From contig CM016926.1 in the NCBI GenBank assembly GCA_006247105.1, positions 1,054,001 through 1,118,000 of the forward strand: DNA of 64,000 bases, read 5' to 3'. Each line of letters starts with the position of its first letter. The stretch's first letter is position 1. The notes under the pieces are model-generated. The model was not told the DNA's origin. It did no database searches and was given only the letters and a program-made list of their open reading frames with translations. The translations under genes were made by a program, and so were the position numbers. Shown here in pieces: positions 44,246 to 52,614 of the stretch. The DNA is from Giardia muris. Taxonomy: Eukaryota > Fornicata > Diplomonadida > Hexamitidae.

Positions 44246-44327
44246 GCCAGCTGTGGGGCTCGAACCCACGCACCCTTCCGGGTATCCGATCTTGAGTCGG
44301 ACGCCTTAACCACTCGGCCAAACTGGC
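44245..44327 (-). tRNA. tRNA-Leu (CAA)
   Basis: Reverse-strand sequence folds as a class II tRNA. The acceptor stem is GCCAGTT with AGCTGGC (one G-U pair), the D-arm holds GGCCGAGTGG, and the anticodon arm is TCCGA/CTCAAGA/TCGGA, giving anticodon CAA, which reads UUG (Leu). A long variable arm (ACCC GGAA GGGT) fits leucine tRNA. The T-arm is GTGGG/TTCGAGC/CCCAC. The discriminator base is A. A- and B-box promoters are internal. No intron. It lies 29 bp downstream of the NEK-ankyrin gene on the same strand. No T-run terminator is evident within about 100 nt downstream. Confidence 0.93.
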
Positions 44328-44356
44328 CTCCCGAGCTCGCCAGAGGCCTTTTACAA

Positions 44357-46375
44357 TCAGTGGGCTGCTTTCCGAAGGCTTTCATACACCGCCGCAAAGG
44401 ACGGATCCCGATCAAGCCCCCGGGATTGAGCGTATTGTGCGGGAGTTGTCCCATTAGGAAGTGCGATCCGAGCCTCCGCCCCGATAAGCAAAGGGACACA
44501 ATTCCGTCCCGACTTGAGTGCGAAGAAGAGAGCCGTCTGTCCATCGGTCTTGCGGCGCCCACCCTCGATCGGGAGCAGCAGACGAACACACTCGACGTGA
44601 TTGGCCTCGGCGGCACACATGAGCGCTGTCTTCCCATCCTTTCGCATAATTCCAGCCTCATCCTTGAGAAGAAGTCTGAGCGTATCGGCTTTCCCAGTGC
44701 GTGCGGCTTTCATCAGGGCCGTCTCTCCGAGTGAGTCGGTCATCTTCGCTTCGTATGGAATAAGAAGAAGAGAAGCCTTCGAGGCGCCCTCGCTCGCGGC
44801 CGACATGAGCGCGGTCCAACCCGTCGGAGTCGTCATCTTCGCCTCGCGCTTGACGAGGAGCTTGACAATCTCGGCGTTACCGACTCGTGCAGCTTCCATT
44901 AGGGCGGTCCAGCCCTTCTTTGACCTCAGTCCGGCCTCTCGTGGCGCTAGTGCCTTTGCGACGTCATGAAGATTCGAGTTCACGGCGTACATGAGGGCGG
45001 ATATCCCATTATCATCCTGATGCCCAGCCGAGTACCCAGTCAGCTTCATTGCCACGGCGGCGTGACCGGCACGTGCCGCAAGGATGAGGACCGTGCGATT
45101 CTCATCGTCCGTCATCTCTCCCTCCAAGGGGGCAAGTACCGCGACGATATGCAAGTGGTTGTAACTATAGGCGCAAAGGAGGGCAAACCGTCCCGAGTTG
45201 TCCTTGAGCCCGGCCTCGTCTTTCTTCAGGAGGTCAACGATCTCCTTATGTCCATTCGAGGCGGCATGTATTAGGGCGGTGCGGCCATCCTGGTCACGCT
45301 TGCGTACCTCTGATAAATACTGCTTCGCCAACCTAAGATTTCCAGTCTTTGCGGCATCAATGAGGGGTGTCCCCACGGGAGCATGCTCACGCTCCCGATC
45401 GCAGTTGCTGCGCGAGACCGGCTTTTGTCGGCTTGGAGGCGCTGGGACTTGAGCCGGTATCTGAGGTTGATATTGTGGGATATCCTCACCCATGATCTTG
45501 AAGTCCGTGCGGTCCTTCAGCATTTCCCTCACCTTTTGGTCTCGACAAAGCTCTGCTGCTGAAGGTCTCTTGCTTGGGTCGAGCTCCAGCATCTGTTTGA
45601 GTACGTTCTGAAGTTTCTTGCTGTAACCCAAGCGGACGACGTCCAGGCCTTGAAGAGTTCGCTGCTGCTGCAGATCAACGAGCTCACGAAGGTTCCGCGC
45701 TCGGATATAGAAGTCCTGAGCGCACATCTCGTATATGGTGCAGCCAAGGGACCAGATGTCGACCTTTTCGGTGTAGGGCTGACGGTTAGCGATCTCAGGG
45801 GCGGCATAGACGACCGTTCCAAGAATGGTGCTAGTCATCCTGGACCCTTCAAGGGCGCGGCAAATACCGAAGTCCGAGAAGACCACCGTCGCGTTTGCGC
45901 CGATGAGGATGTTCTCAGGCTTGATGTCTCGGTGGATAACGGCACCAAACTCATGGCCCTCCTGACGATTCGGGTCATGACAATAAGAGAGGGCGGAGAC
46001 CAGCTGGGCCAGTACGTTCCAGATGGCTTGCTCGGTGATCTTGGTGCGTTGCTCGTGCTTCCGGGCGATGTACTTACGCAAGTCGCCAAGCTCGTAGACA
46101 TCCATGATGATATGGAGCTTCTTCGCATCGGGCTCGTTATACGCGTCATGGAAATGTATGATGTTCGGGTGGGTGATCGTCATCAGTAGCTCGATCTCCT
46201 TGCACTGAATATCGAAGACCTTTTGGGACATATCGGCATAGTTGACGCTCTTGATCGCCACGTGCCTTTGCTTCTGCTTATCAAGAGCCTCAACCACCGT
46301 GCCAAAGGCCCCGCGCCCGAGCGTCTTGATCGGGCTGTATCGAGTCCACGGACTCCCTCTCTTTATCAGTGCCAT
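44357..46375 (-). CDS. NEK kinase with ankyrin repeats, catalytically intact, 672 aa
   Basis: Kinase motifs are complete: glycine loop GRGAFGTV (20-27), VAIK Lys K42, HRD D150 (HRDIKPEN), DFG D168, and WSLGC. Residues about 13-290 form the kinase domain. A Pro-rich linker (about 300-335) follows, then about nine ankyrin repeats from residue 340 to the end (TALMEAARVGNAEIVKLLV). This NEK-ankyrin order is common in Giardia, where such proteins may place kinase activity on cytoskeletal partners; the partner is unknown. The ATG at 46375 follows A8 (AAAAAAAACA). Stop is TGA. Codon use resembles the intact NEK at 37051. Confidence 0.93.
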   Translation of the reverse strand: MALIKRGSPWTRYSPIKTLGRGAFGTVVEALDKQKQRHVAIKSVNYADMSQKVFDIQCKEIELLMTITHPNIIHFHDAYNEPDAKKLHIIMDVYELGDLRKYIARKHEQRTKITEQAIWNVLAQLVSALSYCHDPNRQEGHEFGAVIHRDIKPENILIGANATVVFSDFGICRALEGSRMTSTILGTVVYAAPEIANRQPYTEKVDIWSLGCTIYEMCAQDFYIRARNLRELVDLQQQRTLQGLDVVRLGYSKKLQNVLKQMLELDPSKRPSAAELCRDQKVREMLKDRTDFKIMGEDIPQYQPQIPAQVPAPPSRQKPVSRSNCDREREHAPVGTPLIDAAKTGNLRLAKQYLSEVRKRDQDGRTALIHAASNGHKEIVDLLKKDEAGLKDNSGRFALLCAYSYNHLHIVAVLAPLEGEMTDDENRTVLILAARAGHAAVAMKLTGYSAGHQDDNGISALMYAVNSNLHDVAKALAPREAGLRSKKGWTALMEAARVGNAEIVKLLVKREAKMTTPTGWTALMSAASEGASKASLLLIPYEAKMTDSLGETALMKAARTGKADTLRLLLKDEAGIMRKDGKTALMCAAEANHVECVRLLLPIEGGRRKTDGQTALFFALKSGRNCVPLLIGAEARIALPNGTTPAQYAQSRGLDRDPSFAAVYESLRKAAH

Positions 46376-46390
46376 TGTTTTTTTTGAACT

Positions 46391-48673
46391 TCACTTCTTT
46401 CTATGATAATATCGAAGAAGAAGAATTACGAGGAGTATCAAGGCTGGGGCCATGATAATTAGGAACCGGGTGAAGTCCTCTGCGGCAGTCTCTCTCCCTG
46501 ACGTCCGAGAGGCCTCGGAGCCCGATCCCGTCATTGGTTCCCACATCAACATACGCACTGCTTCTTCCCGTTGTTGTGCCGAGATTTGTGCCTTACTTTC
46601 TAGGGCCCAATTCAGCGCCTTCTTCCCGTTTGGATACCGCTCCGATGGCGGTTGGAATAATGACCCTTCCTTCTCAATGAGTAACGGGATGGTATGTGTA
46701 TCGCATAGATCTGCCGCCACCATGAGAGCCGTCGACCCATCCCTGGCCTGAAGTCCAGCCTCCTTGTCAACCAATTGGTTGATGATATAAGTGTTTCCAG
46801 TCCTACAAGCAAACATGAGAGCTGTTCTACCGTAGGAGTCAACAAGCCCCATCTCGAAAGGGATGAGGATCCCGATTATCGAGACCAATGTCGTCGCCTC
46901 CGCACTAAGAGTCTTAATTCGGTCCATATCCAACTCCTTTGAAGCAGCTGCAATCTGCTCCGTTAAGGCATAGTAACGTTCCAAAGCAAAGATGAGACAA
47001 GTCCTTCCCTCAGAAACGCGCAGGCCCTTCTCCCATGCTACAAGGGCCTCAGTCGCCTCTAGACTTGCGTTCTGAATGGCAAAGTATAAGGCAGTGTTCC
47101 CAAAAGTATCTCGACGCCCGTGTAATTGTGGGGCAAGAACCATGCACATCTCACGTGCACCTGCTGCCGCCGCGACCATTAAGGGAGTCACTTGGGAGGT
47201 TCCAAGGACCATGGTGACATCAGAAGGTGTTATTTCAAAGGAATAATTCTCTCTTTGACTAACAGCAAGGAAGATATGAGGAACACCACATCTGGTTAGG
47301 AGGGCTCGTTCCAGAGGCAGTAACGCTTGGAACACGTCTGCCAACCCGTACATCAAAGCATAGTATGCGGCAGAATACCCTTGGTCATCGATACATCCTG
47401 CTTCTTCATCCACTAATAGTAGTGCAACTTCCCGATGTTTGGCCTTAACAGCCTTCAGAAGAGCCGTCTCCCGCTTATTATCCAGTAGACATCGCTGGTA
47501 AATATACTTAGAGGCTTCCTGAAGGTCTCCAACCATAGCCGCTTGCATCAGTTGTGTCTCATCATTGGTTCCTCTTACTATCCCTATTTCTCGCTCAAAG
47601 ATCCTTCTTCCTTCCTGAATCATCGGATGTTCCAGAATGCTGGAGAAGGTTGGTCTTTGAGAGGGGATATGACTCATCAAGCTTCTTATGAACGTTGCGA
47701 GTGATTCTCCGTACATCTGATCGAGTCCTTTGAAGAAGAAATCATGATCGGGGGCGATAAGGTGAATGCTTTCCGAACCCAAGGCCAATTGGCAAATATC
47801 AAAGAGAAGTCTTCCAATACTCCAGACCGTCCCTTCTTCTGTACAGGGGCCATCTACGCGCATTTCCGGTGCTAGATATCGCTCGTAATGACAGATATCG
47901 TCCTTCTTGTAACAATGCTTCTTCCCTACGGACTTGACGTGTATCGAACGTTGTATTCGAGATGATGTACTCGTTCTCAAGGAGGAAGACAAAAGGTTCT
48001 CGTCATTCTGTTGTGAGACCTCTTCAGATGTCTCAAGACTACCATCTCCAAATACCGTTCCACGCCATGCCCCTAGAATATCGGGAGTTTCTCCAATGAC
48101 GTCGTAGAAGATGCTATCTCCAGCAGATAATGGATGAGATGAGTTCTGAACTCGTAAGATATCTACTGGTGCCGTAACCCTTGTCTCCTCTACAATCGTT
48201 TGTTCCTCAAAGGCTGAGAAGCCGAATTCTAATTGAAGTACCCCTCTATCAGTGAAGAAGACACATCGCGGGTCAATAATTAAGGGGGTTCCCAGAAGGA
48301 GCACTCCAGATCCAAAGCCATGAAGGAAGCTTGCCGCCGAGCATAGCTGGTATGCGATACTAAGCACTTCTACACGTAGAAAGGTAGATTTGAGCAATAT
48401 CTTTGTACGCATCATCTCCTGAAGCGAACCACCACCACAATAACCGTAATATAAATTGGGGATCGCACTTGGAGGGTAAAGAGGCCGGAGGTGCGTGTGG
48501 TGTACGGATAGGAGATGGTCCAGACGCGCCTGGTGTTGATGGCAAAGAGATTTCTGAGATCCCTCCATCTTCAGCTCGTAATGGCAAAGCAAGCGCCCCT
48601 GGCCTCTCTGCCCAACCGTATAAAAGGTATCGCGTGCAAAGCCGTTTTCCCTGATCGAGATGATTCGATGCAT
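46391..48673 (-). CDS. Tail-anchored pseudokinase-ankyrin protein, 760 aa
   Basis: The N-terminal half (about 1-365) has a kinase outline with several lost residues: GTPLIIDPRCV stands where HRDLKPxN should be, and EFG replaces DFG. LAPEM keeps an APE-like motif. Residues about 370-700 hold ankyrin repeats (TALMFACRTGNTYIINQLV). The C-terminus ends with one strong transmembrane helix (FLIIMAPALILLVILLLRYY) and a short basic tail, so it is probably a tail-anchored membrane protein facing the cytosol. This kinase fold-ankyrin-TM order is unusual. Its stop TGA lies in AGTGAAG, 15 bp before the next ATG. The start follows GAAAAACCGA. Confidence 0.82.
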   Translation of the reverse strand: MHRIISIRENGFARDTFYTVGQRGQGRLLCHYELKMEGSQKSLCHQHQARLDHLLSVHHTHLRPLYPPSAIPNLYYGYCGGGSLQEMMRTKILLKSTFLRVEVLSIAYQLCSAASFLHGFGSGVLLLGTPLIIDPRCVFFTDRGVLQLEFGFSAFEEQTIVEETRVTAPVDILRVQNSSHPLSAGDSIFYDVIGETPDILGAWRGTVFGDGSLETSEEVSQQNDENLLSSSLRTSTSSRIQRSIHVKSVGKKHCYKKDDICHYERYLAPEMRVDGPCTEEGTVWSIGRLLFDICQLALGSESIHLIAPDHDFFFKGLDQMYGESLATFIRSLMSHIPSQRPTFSSILEHPMIQEGRRIFEREIGIVRGTNDETQLMQAAMVGDLQEASKYIYQRCLLDNKRETALLKAVKAKHREVALLLVDEEAGCIDDQGYSAAYYALMYGLADVFQALLPLERALLTRCGVPHIFLAVSQRENYSFEITPSDVTMVLGTSQVTPLMVAAAAGAREMCMVLAPQLHGRRDTFGNTALYFAIQNASLEATEALVAWEKGLRVSEGRTCLIFALERYYALTEQIAAASKELDMDRIKTLSAEATTLVSIIGILIPFEMGLVDSYGRTALMFACRTGNTYIINQLVDKEAGLQARDGSTALMVAADLCDTHTIPLLIEKEGSLFQPPSERYPNGKKALNWALESKAQISAQQREEAVRMLMWEPMTGSGSEASRTSGRETAAEDFTRFLIIMAPALILLVILLLRYYHRKK

Positions 48674-48897
48674 TCGGTTTTTCGTGGACTCCGGTTCAGC
48701 CCCTGGTCAACGGGTATCGAAAGGAAGGAAAGGTAGGAGTGGATACTCGACGACAAAGAACCGCTCAAGTTCACAAATAAAGGAACCACGTTTTAACAGT
48801 GTGTCATCTGGTGCTTCCTATGGTCCCGTCCAAATGGTATGAAGTTACAACTCTTCCTCATTGGCCGCTGAACTGAATGGAAGATGGTAGTAAGAAA
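48674..48897. promoter_or_regulatory. Divergent intergenic region between two pseudokinase genes
   Basis: About 200 bp separating the tail-anchored pseudokinase (minus) from the ankyrin-coiled coil-pseudokinase (plus). Short ORFs occur but none looks real. It presumably holds both promoters; no specific element is recognised beyond AT-rich leaders. Confidence 0.35.
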
Positions 48898-50949
48898 ATG
48901 TCCAGAAATGCCTTGACGAGTGCCGCTTGCAACTGCAATGTTTCCGACATCCGCGCAAACATTGCTCTGGCTGGGCAGGCCGATAAAGAAGGTTGGACTG
49001 CCTTGATGTGGGCCGTTGGCTGTAGTGATATGAATTGTACCTTGGAATTGATTGCCAAGGAAACACGTCTTACTGGAAAGAATGGGTGTACTGCCCTTAT
49101 GCGAGCAGCCGCACTGAATAATGTTGAAAAGGCCCGCCTTCTTCTTTGCGAGGTACAGATGCAAACTAACGATAGGATGTCCAAGATATGCTGTACAAAT
49201 ATTGATGCGTCAGCTGGTGCCACAGCCTTGATGCTCGCGGCTCGGAAAGGCCACTTTGAGATAGTTGAGCTTCTCCTCCCCTACGAGCAAGGACTAAAGG
49301 ATTCCGAAGGGCACACGGCTCAATGGTATGCGAACAACAGTTCAGGAGGAGGAGACTATACCCGTGTTCGTGAGCTTCTCAAGAATGAGGGGACAGAACG
49401 ACTTCCTCCACCGAATCCTGAAGTACCCAACCAGGAGCATATCACTGAATCTTCTGCCAAACCCGAGTATCAACTCACTTCCTCCGAGAATACATACGAG
49501 GAAACAGAGGAGAGCACTTCCCAATCGAATCAGGAGGGCTCCTCTCCCAAACAACAAATTGACAAGGCTACCGAAGAGTCCGATAGGCGCGATGAACTCC
49601 AGAAGGCTTCTGACCAGAAACAGGCCCTCATCGATGAGCTCACCATCGAGAAGACGACTCTTCAGGAGCAACTCGCATCATCCAAGAAGACATTAGAAGA
49701 GGCGGAGAAACTGCTTTCCCAACTGAATCAGGAAAACTCCTCTCTCAAACAACAACTCCAGAAGGCCAACGAAGAGGCCAAGAAGAATCATGAGCTGGAT
49801 GAAACTCTGAACAAGAGAGCACGGGAGGCCGAGAAGAGCCTTGCCGAGACGAGGTGGGAGATCACTTCTCTCAAAGCCCAGCTCTCTAAGACCACTGAGG
49901 ACCTCAAAAGAGCACTCGCAGACCAGAAGGCCCGGAACCTCGCCCTCGAGAAGGAGAACGCCCGACTGAGGACCGAGAGCCATGACATGAAAGACCTTCA
50001 GAGACGCCTCGAGGAGGTGGAGGAGGAGAAGAGGATCCTCCTCCAGAACATTGCTGCTATCGGGGGCAAGATCGTTCCCACTCCCGTACAGGAGAGCGAA
50101 TCCCGTATCTCAGCAGCTATCCAGGGAGATTCAGAGAGACGTCCGGCAGTAAAGGATGTCCTCAAGGAGGCGGAAAGAGAGGATGACACAACCCCAGATA
50201 CCAGGGCATTCCCCTCGCTCCCCGAAAGCATGAAACAACACTACTCTCTCAAGACTTCCTTCAAGGGGCGTCCGAACACCTTCAAGGCGGTCGATAGCAT
50301 GAACAAGCCCTGCATGATAGAGGTCGTACCACACCCCGAGGGCCCTTCTCTCCTGAACTCCCCGACTGAGCTGAAGGACCTCCGCCACCAGAACGTCCTG
50401 GAGTACTCCTGCGTCACAGACGACGGGAAGGGCCGTGTCTTCATTGTGACAGCCTGGCACCCTTCGACGTTACAGGACGCCATGGCTCGAAGGCTCGGGA
50501 ACGGGGAGATCAAGCAGTATCTTCGACAGCTCGCCTTGGGACTCGAATACCTCCACGGGAAGGGAATAGTCCTCCGATCCATCTGTCCGAAGAGCGTCCT
50601 CCTTTCGGATGACGGAGAATGCATCCTGGGAGGGCTTGACTGTGCATCCTTCATCTCTGACGCTCCCTGCAAGCCTGTGGGAGAGCCACTCCGCCGTCCG
50701 CCTGAGATGCAGCAGGGCAGGTCCTCCTACGGACCATCTGCGGACATCTGGGCCCTCGGACTTCTTGCCTACGAGCTGTGCACTGGAAAGCTCCCCTTCA
50801 CGACTGAGGAGCAGGTGGCACGGATGGACGCCCCACCTCCCGAGGAGAGGGACCAGGATCTCGTCACGCTTGTACTGAGGATGCTGGAGAAGAACCCGGA
50901 GAGGCGTCCGACGGCACAGGAGGTCGTGAGGACATTGCGTAGGAGGTGA
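48898..50949 (+). CDS. Ankyrin / coiled-coil / C-terminal pseudokinase, 683 aa
   Basis: The order is reversed relative to other NEK-ankyrins: about four ankyrin repeats first (TALMWAVGCSDMNCTLELI), then a coiled coil (about 195-390, repeated E, K, L, Q), then a kinase-like domain (about 440-680). HRD is replaced by LRS (VLRSICPKS) and DFG by GGLD, so it is inactive; WALGLLAYELC and a PPEM segment mark the C-lobe. The ATG at 48898, after GTAAGAAA, is preferred to the ATG at 48877. Toward the 3' end codon use shifts to more GC, so the pseudokinase part may be of different history. Stop TGA lies in GGTGAAT, a weak poly(A)-like signal. Confidence 0.8.
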   Translation: MSRNALTSAACNCNVSDIRANIALAGQADKEGWTALMWAVGCSDMNCTLELIAKETRLTGKNGCTALMRAAALNNVEKARLLLCEVQMQTNDRMSKICCTNIDASAGATALMLAARKGHFEIVELLLPYEQGLKDSEGHTAQWYANNSSGGGDYTRVRELLKNEGTERLPPPNPEVPNQEHITESSAKPEYQLTSSENTYEETEESTSQSNQEGSSPKQQIDKATEESDRRDELQKASDQKQALIDELTIEKTTLQEQLASSKKTLEEAEKLLSQLNQENSSLKQQLQKANEEAKKNHELDETLNKRAREAEKSLAETRWEITSLKAQLSKTTEDLKRALADQKARNLALEKENARLRTESHDMKDLQRRLEEVEEEKRILLQNIAAIGGKIVPTPVQESESRISAAIQGDSERRPAVKDVLKEAEREDDTTPDTRAFPSLPESMKQHYSLKTSFKGRPNTFKAVDSMNKPCMIEVVPHPEGPSLLNSPTELKDLRHQNVLEYSCVTDDGKGRVFIVTAWHPSTLQDAMARRLGNGEIKQYLRQLALGLEYLHGKGIVLRSICPKSVLLSDDGECILGGLDCASFISDAPCKPVGEPLRRPPEMQQGRSSYGPSADIWALGLLAYELCTGKLPFTTEEQVARMDAPPPEERDQDLVTLVLRMLEKNPERRPTAQEVVRTLRRR

Positions 50950-51220
50950 ATGTGAGTGCTTGTTCCGTTCTAGAAGTCGGCCTGGGAGGAGCTTTCTCGA
51001 AGGACGAGGGCGACGACGGAGTCAAGGAACGTGGGGCGAATGCAGAGATGGTCGGGACGGCATCGGAAGACGTAGATGCACAGGGAGGCCTTGTAGCATT
51101 GGTCTTCCAAGGGGATGCTCAAATAGCAGAGCAGGAGATGAGGACAGTTATTTACACCAAACAGCGGTGCACAATATGAGCGAGCCTTGTCAACTCGTTG
51201 CTCAGAGAGGACCTCTTCCT

Positions 51221-52609
51221 CTATGCCCAAAACTTCCGCCTCACATCCTTTGATTGGCGGGAGCGCTTTTTCACGAGGAACACTATAGCGGCGACTACGG
51301 CCCCAACAACTATTATCACTATGATGCAGATGACAACAATCGCGCTTACTGGCAAGAGCGAGCCATTGTCAACATCCAGCCCAGTCTCTGTGTCACGGAC
51401 GACGTACGAGCTCCAATACTTGTCTGCATCAGGTTGCCGCGCATACGGCTCTGACATGTCTCGGCTGGTGAAGTAAGCGGGTGAGCCCACATACGCCCTG
51501 GTTTCAATGCAGAGCGTATTGGCGCCTATTGGGACCATGAAGAAGCCTCGGATTCCCCAGTATTCGCCCCAAGAGTTCCGGACGAGCCACACGTCCTGCC
51601 CTCTGTACTTCCCATAGCCAGCAAACGCAACTTGATGGTCAGCGGAGGCATTATTGCAAGGTCGATGAAAGACTCCGGACCTGTAATCTGAAAGCGCATA
51701 TGCTCCTAAGAGTCCGTCTCCCATTGTATTCATGGTGGTTGGGACTGCAATCCCTCGCGCCAGCCAGCTTTTCAGTGTGTTGATCTGGGTCTTTGAGATC
51801 TTTTGACCGTTCTGTAAGTCGAATAGCGAGAAGAAGGAAATATTACAGCCATCACTCGCTGTCCCAATGGTTTTATATGGGTGGAATGGTTGTGTGACCT
51901 TTCGGGTGGCCTTAACAATTGTTGTAGGATTACCCGTGAGATTTAGCAAGGGAAAGTCCTGTTCGGTTTCAACCGTGTCGAGCGTCTCGTCAACATATGC
52001 TTGGGCAACGCGCAGGAAATTCCCTCCATCGCAAAATTTGTTCGGAGGAGACGTGTTGTTCATGATGTACTGCACGGATGACACAAAGTTCGGCTGCTTA
52101 AAGACCTGGTCGACATTGCTGTCGTCCTTGAAGTTCTGGCGAGTCCTACGGACCAGTGAATCGATACTAGCTGCAGTACCGTGTGCCCAACACGACCCAC
52201 ATTGACCTTGATTTGCGACAGGGCCTAGAAGCCCAAGCTCACGAAGGTCGACGCTCGAGGGCAGATTCACGAGGATTCCATTGGTATCTACCCTGTAATA
52301 TAGTGGGCATGCGCCTGAAGCTCTTAACTCCTCGTCAGGGAGCTCGAGATGAAGATTGGGGACCATGGGGACTCCAAACCTTGAAGTCAGACCGTACGTT
52401 GCGTTCCCATCACTGTACTGCACCAGAGAGTCCAGCTCCTCGAGCGTCTCGGCGTGCTCAACCCCAAGGTGGGCGAGACGCCTGGCGAAGAAATCGTAAA
52501 CGTCCCCTCTCTCATGCTCGGCGAGCTCGATGTTGTACCGATCGAGGTACAGTTGGAAGAGGCGCGGGACATCGGCAAGGGCCGTGACGAGGACTAGGCA
52601 GGGCAGCAT
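51221..52609 (-). CDS. Cathepsin B-like cysteine protease with C-terminal membrane anchor
   Basis: A 462-aa papain-family protease. Signal peptide: MLPCLVLVTALA. After a prosegment of about 100 residues comes the catalytic domain. Gln of the oxyanion hole is in NQGQCGSC, the nucleophile is C140 (SCWAH), the His is H325 (ADHQVAFAGYG), and the Asn is N345 (RNSWGEYWG). A transmembrane helix near residues 418-445 (SAIVVICIIVIIVVGAVVAA) precedes a basic tail, so it would face the lumen or cell surface. Giardia uses such enzymes in vesicles and encystation. The occluding loop of true cathepsin B is not evident. Its start lies 5 bp from the divergent nucleotidase-like gene. Stop TAG. Confidence 0.9.
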   Translation of the reverse strand: MLPCLVLVTALADVPRLFQLYLDRYNIELAEHERGDVYDFFARRLAHLGVEHAETLEELDSLVQYSDGNATYGLTSRFGVPMVPNLHLELPDEELRASGACPLYYRVDTNGILVNLPSSVDLRELGLLGPVANQGQCGSCWAHGTAASIDSLVRRTRQNFKDDSNVDQVFKQPNFVSSVQYIMNNTSPPNKFCDGGNFLRVAQAYVDETLDTVETEQDFPLLNLTGNPTTIVKATRKVTQPFHPYKTIGTASDGCNISFFSLFDLQNGQKISKTQINTLKSWLARGIAVPTTMNTMGDGLLGAYALSDYRSGVFHRPCNNASADHQVAFAGYGKYRGQDVWLVRNSWGEYWGIRGFFMVPIGANTLCIETRAYVGSPAYFTSRDMSEPYARQPDADKYWSSYVVRDTETGLDVDNGSLLPVSAIVVICIIVIIVVGAVVAAIVFLVKKRSRQSKDVRRKFWA

Positions 52610-52614
52610 TAATT
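52610..52614. promoter_or_regulatory. 5-bp divergent initiator (TAATT)
   Basis: The only bases between the two start codons (CAT-TAATT-ATG). With the adjoining A it forms the palindrome TAATTA. Both starts are firm, because the next in-frame ATGs lie far downstream. Confidence 0.55.

Noticed and set aside
45650..46189. 179-codon plus-strand ORF
   Set aside because: Antisense to the intact NEK kinase domain.
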